Assembly (NCBI RefSeq): GCF_014898055.3
Contig: NW_023601543.1
Location: 63,253,782-63,317,781 of the forward strand
Length of the DNA: 64,000 nt
From: Talpa occidentalis
Taxonomy: Eukaryota > Chordata > Mammalia > Eulipotyphla > Talpidae
Direction: 5' to 3'
The position numbers and the translations under genes are program-made. Under the pieces are notes generated by a model that was not told where the DNA came from, made no database searches, and saw nothing but the letters and a program-made list of their open reading frames with translations. Shown piece by piece: positions 44,656-57,345 of this stretch; position 1 is the stretch's first letter, and every line of letters starts with the position of its first letter.

Positions 44656-45435
44656 TCTGTGGAAGGATGTAAACCAAACTTAACACTGCTGACCTCAGCA
44701 GGTGGGCCTAGAGGGGGAAGGTAAAGGTTTTTTCTAAATATCTTGTTTTGTTTAACTGGTTGCAAGGCGCATGAATTATCTTGGCAGATAAACCAAAGCA
44801 AAAGACAGAGGAAAAAGCCTCACAAGTCATGTTGATTATATTGCCATATCATGCAGTGCAACATTAAACTGGGTTAGAGCCCCTAAATTCTCATTAATTA
44901 ATAAACGTACTAATAAGTACCTCTCTATGCCAAGAACTGAACAGAACTGGAAACACAAATTTCAGGAAAACGTTGGAGAGAGCAGGACTTTGTAAGAACG
45001 GTACAATCAAAATGTCTGTAATCGTGGACCATTTTTAGTGTATTTTAAATGAATTAAATCTTCCTTGATCTAACTGGTCTCTGAAACTGTCATCCAACAT
45101 CTTGGGAGGTCCTGAGAGGCCAGCTGGGAAATGTGCCAATATACAAACAGAAATGGTTAGAACAATAATAGAACAAGGAGGCTTTGAAACAGTTAGCTGA
45201 GTTTCTCCTAGTTTAAATTAACTAATTATTAGCAGTTTTAGAACACTCAGCTGGACGGACTGAGCTTGGAAGTCAAATGAGTTTTCTATTTGAGGATTTC
45301 TTTTGAATTCATTTCCTAATGTGAACACTGAAAAGGGAGATTTGAAAACTGTACAGAGGAAGTCATCAAGTAAATCGCAAGGGTGGAACTAGAATCGAGA
45401 CCTGTGATGACCGACTGTAATGGTCTGTTGGTGCA
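44656..45435. other. Unassigned sequence, no gene
   Basis: No recognised repeat or frame. Confidence 0.3.
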
Positions 45436-45453
45436 TTTTAAGTCTAGGTTAGT

Positions 45454-45716
45454 GGGCCTCCCTGGTAGCGCAGGCGGTTGAGCGCAGCACTGTGGAGCTG
45501 TCTGCGGCCTCTGCAGTGCCAGTTCGATCCCCGCCTGCCTCAGAGCAACCCACATGGTGAGCAGACCTCTCCTGCCTCACCCACTGCTCCCCTCAGCAGT
45601 GTCTTTCCTCAGTCTGCCTGTTCTGTTCCCCGCTCTGTCTCTGGTGAATCCTCTCACCCTCCCGCGCATCTGGCCTGTACCCCGGTTCTTGTCTAAAAAT
45701 TAAAAAAAAAAAAATC
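45454..45716 (+). mobile_element. SINE, intermediate subfamily
   Basis: TTTAAGTCTAGGTTAGT on both sides (45437-45453 and 45717-45733), a perfect 17-bp TSD. The head reads GTAGCGCAGGCGGTTGAGCGC. Confidence 0.96.
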
Positions 45717-45733
45717 TTTAAGTCTAGGTTAGT

Positions 45734-47430
45734 AACATCAGTCCTAAAAAGTCTGTGATTATTTTCTGCTGCAAGGTTACGCTTTGGTATCATTTGAGAC
45801 CTTTAGAAAAATAAATTTCTGGACCCCTTCCTGGGAAATTCTGATTTAGTGTCCTCCTTCCCTTCCTCCCTCCCTCATGAGCATTAAACACTCAGCTCTC
45901 TGCTGAAAGTGTAACTGACTTTGGGCCTCTGAATACAGCCTGTGACACCTGTCACCACAATGGTGCTGAGGCCATGCCTCCCACAGGCTGCTCCCACAAG
46001 TGATTGAATGAGGCAGGCCCATTCCTCAGAGTCAGGGAAATCCTTTGACAGGCAACTTTGGCTCATGTTCTCCCCACTGACCTGGTCAAAATGTCCTTAG
46101 ACTCAAGTGCAGTCTAAGATGCTTCCTCCAAAACTTTCTTTTCTCTCTCCTTCACAGGTGAGGTCTGCACAGAGAGCTACTAGATCCCATCTGAGTCTCT
46201 TCCAGCTCCTGCTTTCATGTTCTTTCACAGGTGTTTTCTTTAATAAATGCCTTGCCTGTTTTATCTCATCTTTGAGTCTGCTTCTCTGAAGACCCAAACT
46301 ATTATAACCCCCCTCATTCCCCCTCCCTCACTCTCTTGCTTCCCTCTTTCTGGGGTTTGGACCAGCCATACTGGGGATGTATAGATTAATACCCCCAGAC
46401 CCAAATAAATCCTTATAACCTGGAGGGATAAGGGCGATGATGGCGCTATACAGCCTACATTAGCAGGACTCAGGATTGGTATCCAACCCAACTTGGAGCT
46501 AAAATGGAAAAAACCATCAACTTAGAGTCAGTGAGAGTTAGCAGGTGAAAGGAGCTGAGCAGAGGAAGGGGTAAAAAACATTCCAGGTTGCAGTGCTGCT
46601 GTGGCTGATGTTTGAGGCAGAGGGTCAAGAGAGGAGGCCAAGGAGATAAGAAGGGGCTGGATGTGGAAAGTTTGGATGCTACCCTCAGGGTTTGACCCTT
46701 ATCCTGGAGCCAGTGTTTCCTGAATGCTGGTCTAGGTTATCTGAGAATCACATGGCCCCAGATAATACTATCACCTGGATGGAGTGTTCAGCCACAGGGA
46801 ATTAAATATGTACTTTATTTTCCCTTTCCTTTTGCATAAAAATTTGTTACTTTCAAGTTCAGCAAGAATTTTCCTCCATGTGGAAGGTCTTCAAGACCTG
46901 AACACATAGTCTATCTTCTCGGTTTAAAATACGTTCTTTCATAATTTTTCAAACATATGCATTTTTATGTAGGACATCAGGGGCAGCTTTATTAGCAAAG
47001 TTTATCAGTTAAGGAGTAAGTTGTCTCAACTATCTTGGACTGAACATTTTACCCTAATCAGGTGGAATCAAAAAAAGCAAATATATAATTTATATTCTTG
47101 AGTATTGATTTGCTTAACAAATCCACAGTGTAACTGTGGGTTGGTAATTGGAAACGACCGAACTAGGTTCCCTTGCACATGGTAGACAACAATATCTCTT
47201 CATTTATTTGAGACCTATTTGATCTATATTTGTACTTTTATTTTCTTTCCATTCAAGTCAATAAACCGTGATGTTTAAATCTCTACTTTTGTATAGAGTT
47301 GCTACTAAACTTATTTTGCATTATTTGAAAGGCCTCTTTAATCTAGTTTGACTCATATATACCATATTTGCATAAAAAGAATAAAAAAAACAGGGAAACT
47401 ATAACAACAACAATTACTAAAGCAATAAAA
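45734..47430. other. No gene; possible old LTR 3' end near 46.2 kb
   Basis: Bases about 46230-46310 (TTTAATAAATGCCTTGCC, then GAGTCTGCTTCTCTGAAGACCCAAAC) resemble the polyadenylation and U5 part of old ERVL-like LTRs. The left boundary is not clear. The rest is unassigned. Confidence 0.35.
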
Positions 47431-47432
47431 GG

Positions 47433-47620
47433 ACTAACATTTATTCAGTGCTAAGTGTGTGCCAGGTATTCTTCACACACACACGATCTCATTTTATCCT
47501 TAAACTAACTCTATGAGGTGTCATCATTATCCCTGTTTCAGAGCTGAGAAAACTGAGACCTGAGGTCAAAATGTTAGGGGTGGAAGAGCAGGATTCAAAC
47601 CCAGTATCCCAGACAAGCCC
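47433..47620 (-). mobile_element. MIR, antisense
   Basis: Reversed MIR: ACATTTATTCAGTGCTAAGTGTGTGCCAGG, ATCTCATTTTATCC, TTATCCCTGTTTCAGAGCTGAGAAAACTGAG and GCAGGATTCAAACCCAG. A (CA)n tract near 47475 interrupts it. Confidence 0.9.
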
Positions 47621-47699
47621 TAGTTTGTAGGGGCTAGTTTGTAATTAGTGGAGTTGAGTCAGCAAAAATCAGTTGTCTAAAGTGACCACTGAACAAATA

Positions 47700-48300
47700 A
47701 GGGAGGCCAAATCTCGGTCTGTGTCCATCCTTATCAAGTGTGTTCTTAACTCCATCCCTGGTAGCCACGAGTCTGATCTCTTTTTTTATGAATTTAATGT
47801 TTGGGCTTTTTAAAATACTCCACATATAAGTGAGAGCATATAGTATTTGTCTTTCTCTGTCTGACTTATTTCCTCATTTTTACGGCTGAATGATATTCCA
47901 CTGTATATGTACACCACAACCTCTTCATTCATTCACACCCTGATGGGCACTTAGGTTGTTTCCATGTCTTGGCTGTTGTAAATAATGCTGCCATGAACAT
48001 GGGGGTGCAGATTTCTTTTTGAGTTATTGTTTTTGTTTCCTTTGAATATATTCCCAGAAGCAGAATTGCTGTATCATATGGTAGTTCTATTTTTAAATTT
48101 GTGAGGCTCCTCCATACTGTTTTCCATAATGTTTTTACCAATTTACCTTCTCACCAACAGTGCACAGGGTTCCCTTTTGCCACATTCTCACCAGCATTTG
48201 CTATTGCTTGTCTTTTTGATGACGGCCATTCTAACAGGTGTGAGGTGATATCTCATTGTGGTTTTAATTTGCATTTCCTGAATGACAATTGACAGAAAAC
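47700..48300 (-). mobile_element. L1 3' region, antisense
   Basis: Reversed phrases: ACATATAAGTGAGAGCATATAG, GGCTGAATGATATTCCACTGTATATG, GGTTGTTTCCATGTCTTGGC and TGGTTTTAATTTGCATTTCC. Older than the L1 at 42386-42949. Confidence 0.85.
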
Positions 48301-49937
48301 ATCTCAGATGTGGTTTTATCAGGCAAACATCTGAACTGTGATTCAGGATTTACCTCAGTGACTAACATCTGCACAGAATACCACTGCTGTGCATGTCAGG
48401 AGGCACTTTCTAAGTCACGTGTCCTTCTTGAGCCCTTGCCTGCTATTGTTGCTGCTGCTCTGTACCATCCCACCTGCACAAGTATCCCTGGCATTGGAAG
48501 ACCAAGAAGAGAGTCACTGTACCCTTTTAATAGAAAGGAGCTGCCATATTTCAATTATTACCAAGGCAACAATGCAAAATGTAGCGAGGTCAACAATGCA
48601 AAACTGGGACTGTACATTCTGCCTTAGGCTCATTCAATACATGAACATTTTTTCAGGACTTTTTGCTGTCCGGCGTCTGTGCACTACGTCAGAAGAACTT
48701 TGTACCTTTTGCCTCCCAAGGCAGAAACTTGTTTTCTCAGACTTCTTGCCACCAGGGTGTGGGTATGCAATCTTCCTCCCATGAGAGAGTGTGATTTGGA
48801 AGAGAGTGAAGCAGAGGCACGGTACAGAATCCACCCTATGTAGGATCGCAGAACCTGAAGGAGAGCCTTTCAGCCGTCTAGGTAGCAGTGGCAGCAGTCC
48901 TGGTGAGAGTGTGCTATGCCCGGGATTGGCTGTGTTGGTTGCGCTCGCTCAAGCCCCCAGGGAAGCAATCTGATGGCACAGTTCAAGCTTACAAGCCCGA
49001 TTCTCTCACCAACTAGAGATTCTGTGAGCTCCACTACTATCCTCAATACATTCCCCTTTGCTTAACCAATCAACGGATGTTGTTTACAGCAAAGAACCTG
49101 CCTAATGCATCTTCCAGGTGGTTCTGTACTATCACCACAGTGTCTGGCTGCTTCAGGCACAAGACAAGCCTGGTGGGCAGTCTATAGGACTTGGTTTTCC
49201 TGATGCCCACTTCTTTTAACCCAGCTTTCTATGGCTGAGCAGGAGGTAAATGGTAGTTGAAGGCAGAGAGGCATCTGGAATTTTGAGAGTCAGAGCAGAT
49301 AAGTTCTTAATGCAGACAGGTTTCAGCAGTGGGCTCAAAAGTGCGTATTAGCCCTTACGTTCACTTGGTCTGGTCCTGCCAAGTGCGCTGTAGAAAATGA
49401 GCACCTTGAGTGATTCAACAGCCCACTCAAAGGTGCAAGGCTTCTCCAAACAAGTCATGGAATGGCATCAGGGACTCATGCCTCTTCTTAGCCCTTGAAC
49501 TAAGTTCAGCTTATTTCTTATTTCTCTATCCCCACAACTTATCTCTTTGTTACATGCTGTATGAGATCATGCTCCTGTTGTTTCATGTGTATCTAAGAAG
49601 ATTGAAAGCTCTGAGAGAGCAGAGCTCCATCTCCTCCTCCAGGTTCTCTATGGGCTTAGCTCAGAGGTGAACACACAGGAACTGTGCACTATCTGCTGCT
49701 AGACACTAGCGCACAAGGGCTGGAGAAGCAGCCTTCATTTCAACCCTTTCAGTTCATTATCACAGGATGAAGAAACAGGAAGTGACACTGTTGATGAGCA
49801 CAAGCTTCCTGCTGCTTTGGGATTCTCAGGAGTGGTGACTCTTTCCTGAAATCAGGGTCTGGGATAATCCCTCAGACCCCCTTTAACCCCCTCACTGTCA
49901 CAGACCTGAATATACCACTGGATTAAAACAGCTCTTG
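48301..49937. other. No gene; probable ancient repeats
   Basis: Bases about 48795-49085 (GATTTGGAAGAGAGTGAAGCAGAGGC, ACCAACTAGAGATTCTGTGAGCT, CATTCCCCTTTGCTTAACC) resemble an old dispersed LTR-like repeat I cannot name. Bases about 49510-49660 (TTGTTACATGCTGTATGAGATC, GATTGAAAGCTCTGAGAGAGCAGAG) are L2-like. The 131-codon frame at 48389-48784 has no coding support. Confidence 0.35.
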
Positions 49938-49939
49938 TT

Positions 49940-50206
49940 GGGGCCTCCCTTGTGGCGCAAGGGGTTAAGACGCAACCTATGAAGCTATCCACAGTCACTG
50001 CAGCACGAGTTCGGTCCCGACTAGGGAGGTGACCCACATGGCGCAGCAGACTTCTGAGTCGCCTGCTGCTCCCCTCAGCAGTGTACTTTGGTCAGTCTGC
50101 CTGTTCTGTTCCCCACTCTGTCTCTGGTGAATCCTCTCACCCACGCACCTCTGGCCTATACCCCAGTTCTTGTGTGCATAAATAAATAAATCTTTTAAAA
50201 AAAAAG
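49940..50206 (+). mobile_element. SINE, older subfamily
   Basis: Full-length plus-strand copy with GGTTAAGACGCAACC head and AATAAATAAATCTTTT tail. B box decayed to GAGTTCGGTCCC. The TSD is not convincing. Confidence 0.93.
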
Positions 50207-51690
50207 AAAAGCACTTCTTAGAGCTCATCCTCATGATCAAAAACTATGCACTTGTCATTTCTGTTTAGAACTCTGAAGAACTCAAACGAATGAACATTCT
50301 GGTGTGGGAATTACTGTTTTTTTCAGGGCCACCTGTTAATCACTTCATACTAGTTGGTGAGAAAACTCTGGTTAGTTGTTCATTTTCTTCTTGATGAATG
50401 TATTCACATAATTACATAAAGTATACAACAAATGTAGTTTAAATTCCATAATTATACAGCTTCAACTGTGTATGATAAATATGGTGCCATGTGGATTTTT
50501 TATTTTCAATTCACTTCTTTCTTAGATTTGTAAACAGTACACTTTTTCAATTTATTTCACCAGCCTAGACCTCATTTTCCATCCCTCAATCAAAAGAGTT
50601 CAATGCTTATTCCTATGAGATAGTGTTCTGTTTTTATAGTCTAAGAATTCTGTTTACGCTCTGATGAATACCTTTTCACAGACCGGTACTGAGCTCCATG
50701 AGAAAAAGAAGCTGAGGAGTCAGGGGAAAAAAAAAAAAAAAGGTTTCCTTGAGCTTGAATCACCTGGCTAGTATTTTAAGTATCAGTTAATCGCCAATAT
50801 GTCTGGGTTTCTGTTCCATTTTCTACTGTACTGGATATAATTTTTATTCTTGCTTGCTAGCCTCATTATGGCATCCCCCCAGGCCCATCCTGAATAATTA
50901 TTTTTTTTGTAAGTAGTGGTTTCCATGATAAAGCAATATATCATTCCAGCAGCGAGACTCTGAATTTCGTTATTGGTTAGTGAGCCAAGAACATTATAAC
51001 GGACAGAGCGAATATAGTAAGAACTGCATGTGAAACTGTTAACCTGGCAGGGCCTCACACTAGTGCAGTAAATTATTATTTCTGTCAGCCATTCGAAATG
51101 TAACTGCATCCACAGAGAATAACATAACCCCTCAACCCCTTTTGCTTAGGATATTTTCTTCTGTACGAGTCTCGTTCTCTTTTCTTTCAAGTTTCTTGGA
51201 GCCCAACTCATGATAAGAAATACATTTTACATCACACACACGCATACAAATATATAAAACTGAGCAGGTTAACAAAACCCAAATTTCCCTCACTATTTTA
51301 ATAGACATTGATAATTTCTACTATGTTCTAACTAATAAAACTAATGACTAATACCCACTAAATCAATTTCTAAACCTACAAATGAGTCTCTAACCACAGT
51401 CTAAGAAGCAGTATTAGAAGCTTCTCCTCAGACAAACAATACATCAGAAAGATCTTCATTTCCTTATTTTTGCTATTTCTTCTGGGATTTACTTCCATGT
51501 CTTCTAAATGACATGAATACACTCCTATTTCCTGAATTTCTTGCTTTCAGATGTAATCTATTTTCTTCTTATGGAAAATGAAGATTTAGCTCTTTTATGC
51601 ACCTTCAAATAAATACTTAGTTCCCCATCTCACTTCCCAATATATCATGAGATTTTTACTAAGTCAATATTCACTGTTCATAGCATCACG
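50207..51690. other. Unassigned sequence, no gene
   Basis: About 1.5 kb without recognised repeats. The antisense 108-codon frame at 50783-51109 has no visible domain and its length is within chance expectation for the window. It remains a candidate only for a conservation check. Confidence 0.3.
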
Positions 51691-51695
51691 ATTGT

Positions 51696-52175
51696 GTGTA
51701 TCAGTCAGGGTCGTAGCAAGAAACAGATGGCATGCTCAAATTGGGTAATTTGAGATGAGTTTAATAAGGGACCAAAAAGTGTGGGAGGGTATAGAGAAAC
51801 CACTAGAGATAGAGCTGGTAAAACCGATGGGCGTGGGTGGGGGATTCCATTACCACTCCTAGGACCCAAAGATCCTGGAGACAGAGAATCCTTTAGAGAG
51901 AACTGGCTGATAATAGCTTAGCCTTGAACAAGGCGTGCAGCCAGCCTGAGATCACCACTGCTAGCAAGACAGCCAAGAGATATTTCCTGTAATATCTGAC
52001 TACATACCCCAATCCAGTCTCCTCCTTCCCTCTGATCTCCTGCTGAGGCTCCCCAGAGCCAGAACCCACCTGCAGTCAAAGGGCACAGGAGTCTGTTGGT
52101 GGCGTCCATAGAGGTCTGTCTCCTGGGCATGGAGTAGGTGGAGAGGGTGGATGAATCTAGAAAGCAAAGAGAACA
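51696..52175 (+). repeat. Unnamed dispersed repeat, copy 3
   Basis: Starts near TATCAGTCAGGGTCGTAGCAAGAAACAGATGGCATGCTCAAATTGGG and continues with GAGATGAGTTTAATAAGGGACC and GAAACCACTAGAGATAG. It ends near GGAGAGGGTGGATGAATCTAG. Counterparts lie at 23886-24345 (reversed) and 34262-34673. Confidence 0.6.
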
Positions 52176-52729
52176 TAGTGGGCACGTTATGTAACTAGTA
52201 TTCACAGCTGAGCACATTTCATGTTCTTTCGTTTCTTGAATAACTTATTTGCCTTGACGTTAATAATTGATTCTTTTTCTGCAAAGCAATTTTTTTTTGT
52301 TGTTTCTTATGTTTTAAATCTAGTTTTATTTTTACTAAAGTTATACAAACTCCTGAACAGTCAATCAGTTCCACAAGGCTAATAATGAAAAATGAAGTCT
52401 TCTCTACCCCATTACCTCCATTTTACACTATCCAAAGGCAACAATTTACCTCTCTGTTTCTTTTGATGTTTCCCTCCATATCACTGAACAACATGCGTAT
52501 AATGATAATTCTTGCTTTATGTACTATAGGAATGATCTATTGATGTCTCAGCTTGAGAAATGAAGGTTTCTGCTTTCACTGACTCCCGGCTCCTTGCTTA
52601 CTACATTCACCCTACACCTTTCATCCCTGAATCCTCCAATATGTCATTCTTTACATTATTACAATTATGTAAATGTAATTCATGGGTGACCTAAGTAGTA
52701 CCCCATGATCACTTCTCCTTCCTCGATCT
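52176..52729. other. Unassigned sequence, no gene
   Basis: No recognised feature. Confidence 0.3.
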
Positions 52730-53460
52730 ATTTTTTCTTTCTCCTGGAATTAATAGCTGTCGGGTTTTGGGGTTTTTTTTTTTTCACTTGAGTCATTTCT
52801 TATATACTTACATTGAATTCATTCCTACATTGAATTCATTCCCCAAATCTTCCTTTATTGTCTAAATCTCCTTTTAATATGTTCAAATTTAACAAGTATT
52901 CTATCAATTTCACCTCTTCCTCCCCTCCCCAACACACACATTTTAAAAGAACAAGTTTATTTGGAAAAGGAAAGGAAAAGATGTTTGCACAGACATAAGT
53001 GGGCACAAAGAGCAATTTCATCTTTTTTAAAAGAATGCTTTCTTGGAAATGTTTGACCTGCTCCAATCTATATTGGTTGCTCTCTATTCCGAGCTGTTGT
53101 CGTGGACTTTCTTTTCATTATCATCCTGGTTGCTCCTCTTTCTTGAATTATATCCCCTATTTCCTGGTTCCCATATCTTTCCCTTTCTTGATTCTATCCC
53201 GTGTTTTGATGGATCAGATCCAGTAGCTTCTGAGAACTGGGTGCATGGGATATACGTTTTTTTGAGACTTTGCATATCTGAAAATGCCTTGAATCCATCC
53301 TCACATTGACTGATTGATGTGCGAGTATAGAATTCTAGGTTGTAATTTCTTTTCCTCAGCATTTTGAAGGCATTGCTTCATTGGCTTCTAGGTTCCAAGA
53401 TTTGCTGTTGAGAAGTCCAGATCCATTCTGATATGATCTTAATAAAATTTTTTTTTCTGA
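52730..53460 (-). mobile_element. Old LINE (L1/HAL1-like), antisense
   Basis: Phrases such as GAGTATAGAATTCTAGGTTGTAATTTC and TTTTGAAGGCATTGCTTCATTGGCTTCTAGG are the reversed 5' part of old mammalian LINEs. Confidence 0.6.
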
Positions 53461-53484
53461 AATCTTAAGGAAAACTAATTTTCT

Positions 53485-53880
53485 CCTATAACAAAAAGTC
53501 CAAAAGTAGAGGACTTTAAGATTTGTTAGCTCTTCAAGGATGTAGGTTCTTTCTAGTTTGATGTTTTTTCAACCTGAGCTTACAGGCTTTCCTATGCTGT
53601 CTTGCCTCATGGTGATAAGATGGCTGTCACAGGTCCAAGCATCACATCCAGACACTGCAATATGCAGCAGCAGAAGACGGTCATCTCTTTCCTTTGTGTC
53701 TTTTTAAAAGTGAGAAAACCTTTCCCAGAAATTCTTCAATGACATCCCTCCCAGGTCTTTGGCCAGAGCTAGATTACAGCTTGCCTTTAATTAAATCACT
53801 GATGAGGATCACCCTGATTGATTTGGACCACCAAACTGAAGATAGGTGAGGTCCCTTTTCTTGAGGAATAGATATGTGAA
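53485..53880 (+). repeat. Unnamed dispersed repeat, partial
   Basis: The run GATAAGATGGCTGTCACAGGTCCAAGCATCACATCC, then AAACCTTTCCCAGAA, shares its order with 57770-58330. The family is not recognised. Confidence 0.5.
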
Positions 53881-54019
53881 CAAAAGGGGGATTCTGTTGG
53901 CAGGTTGGGGTGGATGACTGTTGGTAAGGCAAGGCAAGGAAATCAACAGTGCCCTTTACTGTCTGGAGACTGGTGCATAGGAAGCATGAATATGTTAGCT
54001 ATTGTTGTTATAAACTCTT

Positions 54020-54185
54020 ACAGTTTTGTGGACTTATTCAAATCACACACTTACTGGAGCTCCAATTTCCTCGCACGTAAATGGGCATAGGATTATTTGG
54101 TTTGTTGAAAGTTTGTAAGATTAAAAAAGATGACATCTATAAAGTCTTTGGTGCTTAATAAATGACAGTTATTTATTATAGCTGC
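54020..54185 (+). mobile_element. MIR fragment, sense
   Basis: TTTCCTCGCACGTAAATGGGCATAGGATTAT and GTCTTTGGTGCTTAATAAATGACAGTT match the 3' half of MIR. Confidence 0.75.
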
Positions 54186-54487
54186 ATACACATCTTGCCA
54201 GAGTAGTTGGGCAACAGGTTGAGATCTCTAACAAAGATTCCAGAGTTTGACCCTACCCTGCCTGATATAACTAATTTTCTCCCTGCAGCTCACAGAAGCT
54301 TTCCTTTCTCCCTTGTGCCCTAAAATTTCATGATTACGTGCTTTGTAGAGTTGGGCCCCCGTGTGAACACACAGTGTGCCCTTTCAATCTGGAAAGCTAT
54401 ATCCTTCAAGTCAGGGAAATTTTTTAGAATTGCTTCTTAAATGATTTCTACCCTCCCATTTTCCCTGTGTCTCACTCTAGGGCTCTT

Positions 54488-54747
54488 TTTTTTTTAAAGA
54501 TTTTTTTATTTATTTATACAAGCACTGAGTACAGTCAGAATTGCGGGAGGGTGAGAGAATTCACCAGAGCCAGAGCGGGGAACAGAACAGGCAGACTGAC
54601 GAAATGCACTGCTGAGGGGAGCAGAGGGCGCGGAAGGAGAGGTCTGCGCGCCATGTGGGACCCTCACAGGCGGCCGGGGATCGAGCCTGCGCTGCAGAGG
54701 CTGCGGGCACAGCCCAGTGCTCAACGGCTGCGCCACCAGGGGAGGTC
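54488..54747 (-). mobile_element. SINE, young subfamily
   Basis: Perfect 15-bp TSD CACTCTAGGGCTCTT at 54473-54487 and 54748-54762. The head lacks about 13 bases in the anticodon-arm region (GGCTGCGGGCACAGCCCAGTGC). Confidence 0.96.
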
Positions 54748-54762
54748 CACTCTAGGGCTCTT

Positions 54763-56389
54763 AATATTCACATGCCAGACTTCTTGACTGACCCAATGAT
54801 TTCCTATTTTCCATGTCTAAGAATTTCTCAGAAAAATATTAAATATCAAAGATGATATCTCTCAGCATAGTCTCTGTTTCCTCCAATTTTTTTCTAAATG
54901 TTTTGGCCTATATCTTGTACCTTAGAGATTTTCCTGGCACATCTTATAGTCTTAAGTTATCTGTTCACATTGAAGATTATAACCTGAAAACCTGATTGGA
55001 AGACAACTTGGTAGGAGTCATTGATTACAGGTTTGCTATGAGGATATTGAGGTCTTTTGTCTTGGGCTGTCAGAGTCTCAGAGAAGAACCTTCTAGGCCC
55101 CGTTTAGAGAATATATATCTAACCTTCAATGGAGGTCATTTGGGAAAAGAGGGCTGAAGTTCTGATATAACCAATCCTTCTTTTGATTCCTGTTTTCAAT
55201 CCAGCATTCCACCCTCAACAGGGCTAATGTCCCCCAGTTCAGAAACCCTCTACCGTCCTCTACCCTCTACTTCTCAATAATCAGCTGGAGTGGGAGGAGC
55301 AGCAGTTGCCTTGCTGAACTTGGAGATCTGAATTTAAACTTGCTTCTACCAACACCGCCAGCACTCAGCTTTGTGACGCTGGTAAAAATATCACAGTAAT
55401 TTTGCCAGCTGTTCCCTGTTGGACTCTGCCCATAGAGGGCAATAGAGAGAAACTGGCTGGCAGGGAAAAAAGGGACAAGCTACTTCCTGTTTTCTACTCC
55501 TAGGAGCAGCCCCCAAGCAAGGCTTCATGACTCCGGCAGTGGTTCCTTTCTGCAGCAAATGTTCAGCTCACTTGATCGTTGTCTAGTACACACAAAACTG
55601 ACCTGGTTCATCACGCCCCACCACACCAGAGACACCGGCACTAGCAGAGCGGCACCCTCCTCAGAGCTCTGGGTCCCAACCCTGTGGATCTTGTAAGCTT
55701 CTCGGTTCTAAAAATTCCATCCTTTCCACCCCCAGCCCCGGAAGTGGTAGCTGCTTCTTACCGCCTCCATGATACCTTAGAGTTCTTTTTCACTCTTTCA
55801 GTTACTTAGTCAATAACTTTCTGCCCAGTCAACAATTCTTTATATTAAATCCCTTTGGATATAGTATCTTTCTCCTCGCTAGATCTTGACTGATAGACAC
55901 ACTTTTGATGAAATCTCTTATTTTCCAGTCCCCTGAAACCCCACTTTCGGGTATGGGTTGCCACCAAATCCTGAATCTTTCTGGAATTTCATACCAGAAA
56001 TTAACTTGCTTCTTTGTCTCCCCTAGCCCCTTAAGAAACTCAGGGCTCAGTCTCCTCTGTCTGCTGGATCAATAATTACTTGTCCAATCTGCTTTCCTGC
56101 TTCTAAAATGTTGTCGATTTCTTTGCCAATTTCTTTATCCCTGTACAGTTTTTCTTTTTAAAAAATCTTGTTTGTTGTCATAATGGAACTTGGGGGAGGG
56201 AATTCATTACTTTTTTTCAAAAAATAAGAACAAGAGACTTAATCTTTAAAGGGGATGACAATGAACTTGGAAAAAAATGTTACCACAAGTCAGGATGGTT
56301 GTCTCCTCTGGGGAAAGGAAAGTGTACATGATAAACTTCACAATATTTGAAAAGGTAAACTTCACTGTACCACACTCTCAGTTAGCGTG
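54763..56389. other. No gene; MIR scrap and an unnamed old repeat
   Basis: Bases about 55320-55395 (GAGATCTGAATTTAAACTTGC, CTCAGCTTTGTGACGCTGG) are a MIR fragment. Bases about 55740-55900 (CAGTTACTTAGTCAATAAC, TTCTTTATATTAAATCCC) resemble an old dispersed repeat of unknown name. The rest is unassigned. Confidence 0.4.
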
Positions 56390-56867
56390 CATTCAGCTGC
56401 ATAGAATAAAAACTTGACCACAGACATTTAACGAAACAGGAGTTTATTTTTCTCCCACAATGAAGAATTTTAGGGAAAGGCGGTTCAGAATTAGTACCAT
56501 ATCTGCATAGTACTGTGGGCAACCAGGCCCCTCCTAGCTTTAACTGTGGTCATGCTTAGCTTTTGTCTTTATTCCTCTTTGGCTGCTTCATCTCCAAGTG
56601 TCACATCCATGTTTCACGAAGAATGGAAAGAATACAGCGCAAAAAGCCAGAGACGAGTTAGCTACATTCATTCCCCTTTAAAAAGCTTTCCTGAGCAGCC
56701 CAAGCAGTGACTTTGCTTCTCATTGTCCAAGATTCTCTCATAGGCCTTGCCAAATAAAGAAGTCTGGAAGGTGATGTTTTCACCTGGGCACATTGTCATG
56801 CTGAACAAAACCAGAACCATGTGAGGAGAGAGGATTTGTGAAGACTGTTCTTTAGAAAGGGCTGTTG

Positions 56868-57094
56868 GGCCTCCCTGGTGGCGCAGCGGTTGAGCGCTGG
56901 ACTGCGAAGCTGCCCGCGGCCTCTGCAGCGCCGGTTCGATCCCCGGCTGCCAGGCGAGGGTCCCACATAGCGCAGACCTCTCCTGCCGCCCACTGCTCCC
57001 CTCAGCAGTGTACTTCGTCCGTCTGCCTGCTCTGCTCTTCCCTCTGGTGAATTCTCTCACCCTCCCGTGCTTCTGACTGTACCCAGTGCTTGTA

Positions 57095-57141
<47 letters not shown>

Positions 57142-57158
57142 ATCTTTAAAAAAAAAAA
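56868..57158 (+). mobile_element. SINE, young subfamily, with (AAAT)n tail
   Basis: Perfect TSD TAGAAAGGGCTGTTG at 56853-56867 and 57159-57173. The tail holds about 12 AAAT units (57094-57142) before TCTTTAAA. A 197-aa antisense frame through it is not a gene. Confidence 0.97.
57094..57142 (+). repeat. (AAAT)n microsatellite in a SINE tail
   Basis: About 12 perfect tetranucleotide units, expanded from the usual three to five. Confidence 0.95.
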
Positions 57159-57239
57159 TAGAAAGGGCTGTTGTCAGGCTGTGCGTATTCCTTCCCAGCC
57201 CAGGAGGAGGAAGGGGAGGTGCATCAAGAGAAGAGCAAA

Positions 57240-57345
57240 GTGGATATGACATAGGCAACAAATGTTATCTGACACAGTTGCCATGAGGATTTAAACAGAC
57301 ATTATAGGGTCCCTAGCACAATGTCTGGCACAAAGCCATCCCCCC
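57240..57345 (+). mobile_element. MIR fragment, sense
   Basis: GCCATGAGGATTTAAACAGAC and CCCTAGCACAATGTCTGGCAC fit the 3' part of MIR. Confidence 0.7.

Noticed and set aside
48389..48784. 131-codon frame starting with a Leu-rich, signal-peptide-like stretch
   Set aside because: Hydrophobicity comes from a CTG/TTG-rich run; the surrounding sequence looks like an ancient repeat and nothing supports exons.
50783..51109. 108-codon antisense frame in sequence without recognised repeats
   Set aside because: Length is within chance for 64 kb in six frames. No family resemblance. Only cross-species conservation could revive it.
56668..57261. 197-codon antisense reading frame, the longest in the window
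   Set aside because: It runs straight through a SINE with target duplications and its (AAAT)n tail, which alone encodes the repeated LFIY residues. It is a by-product of repeat sequence.
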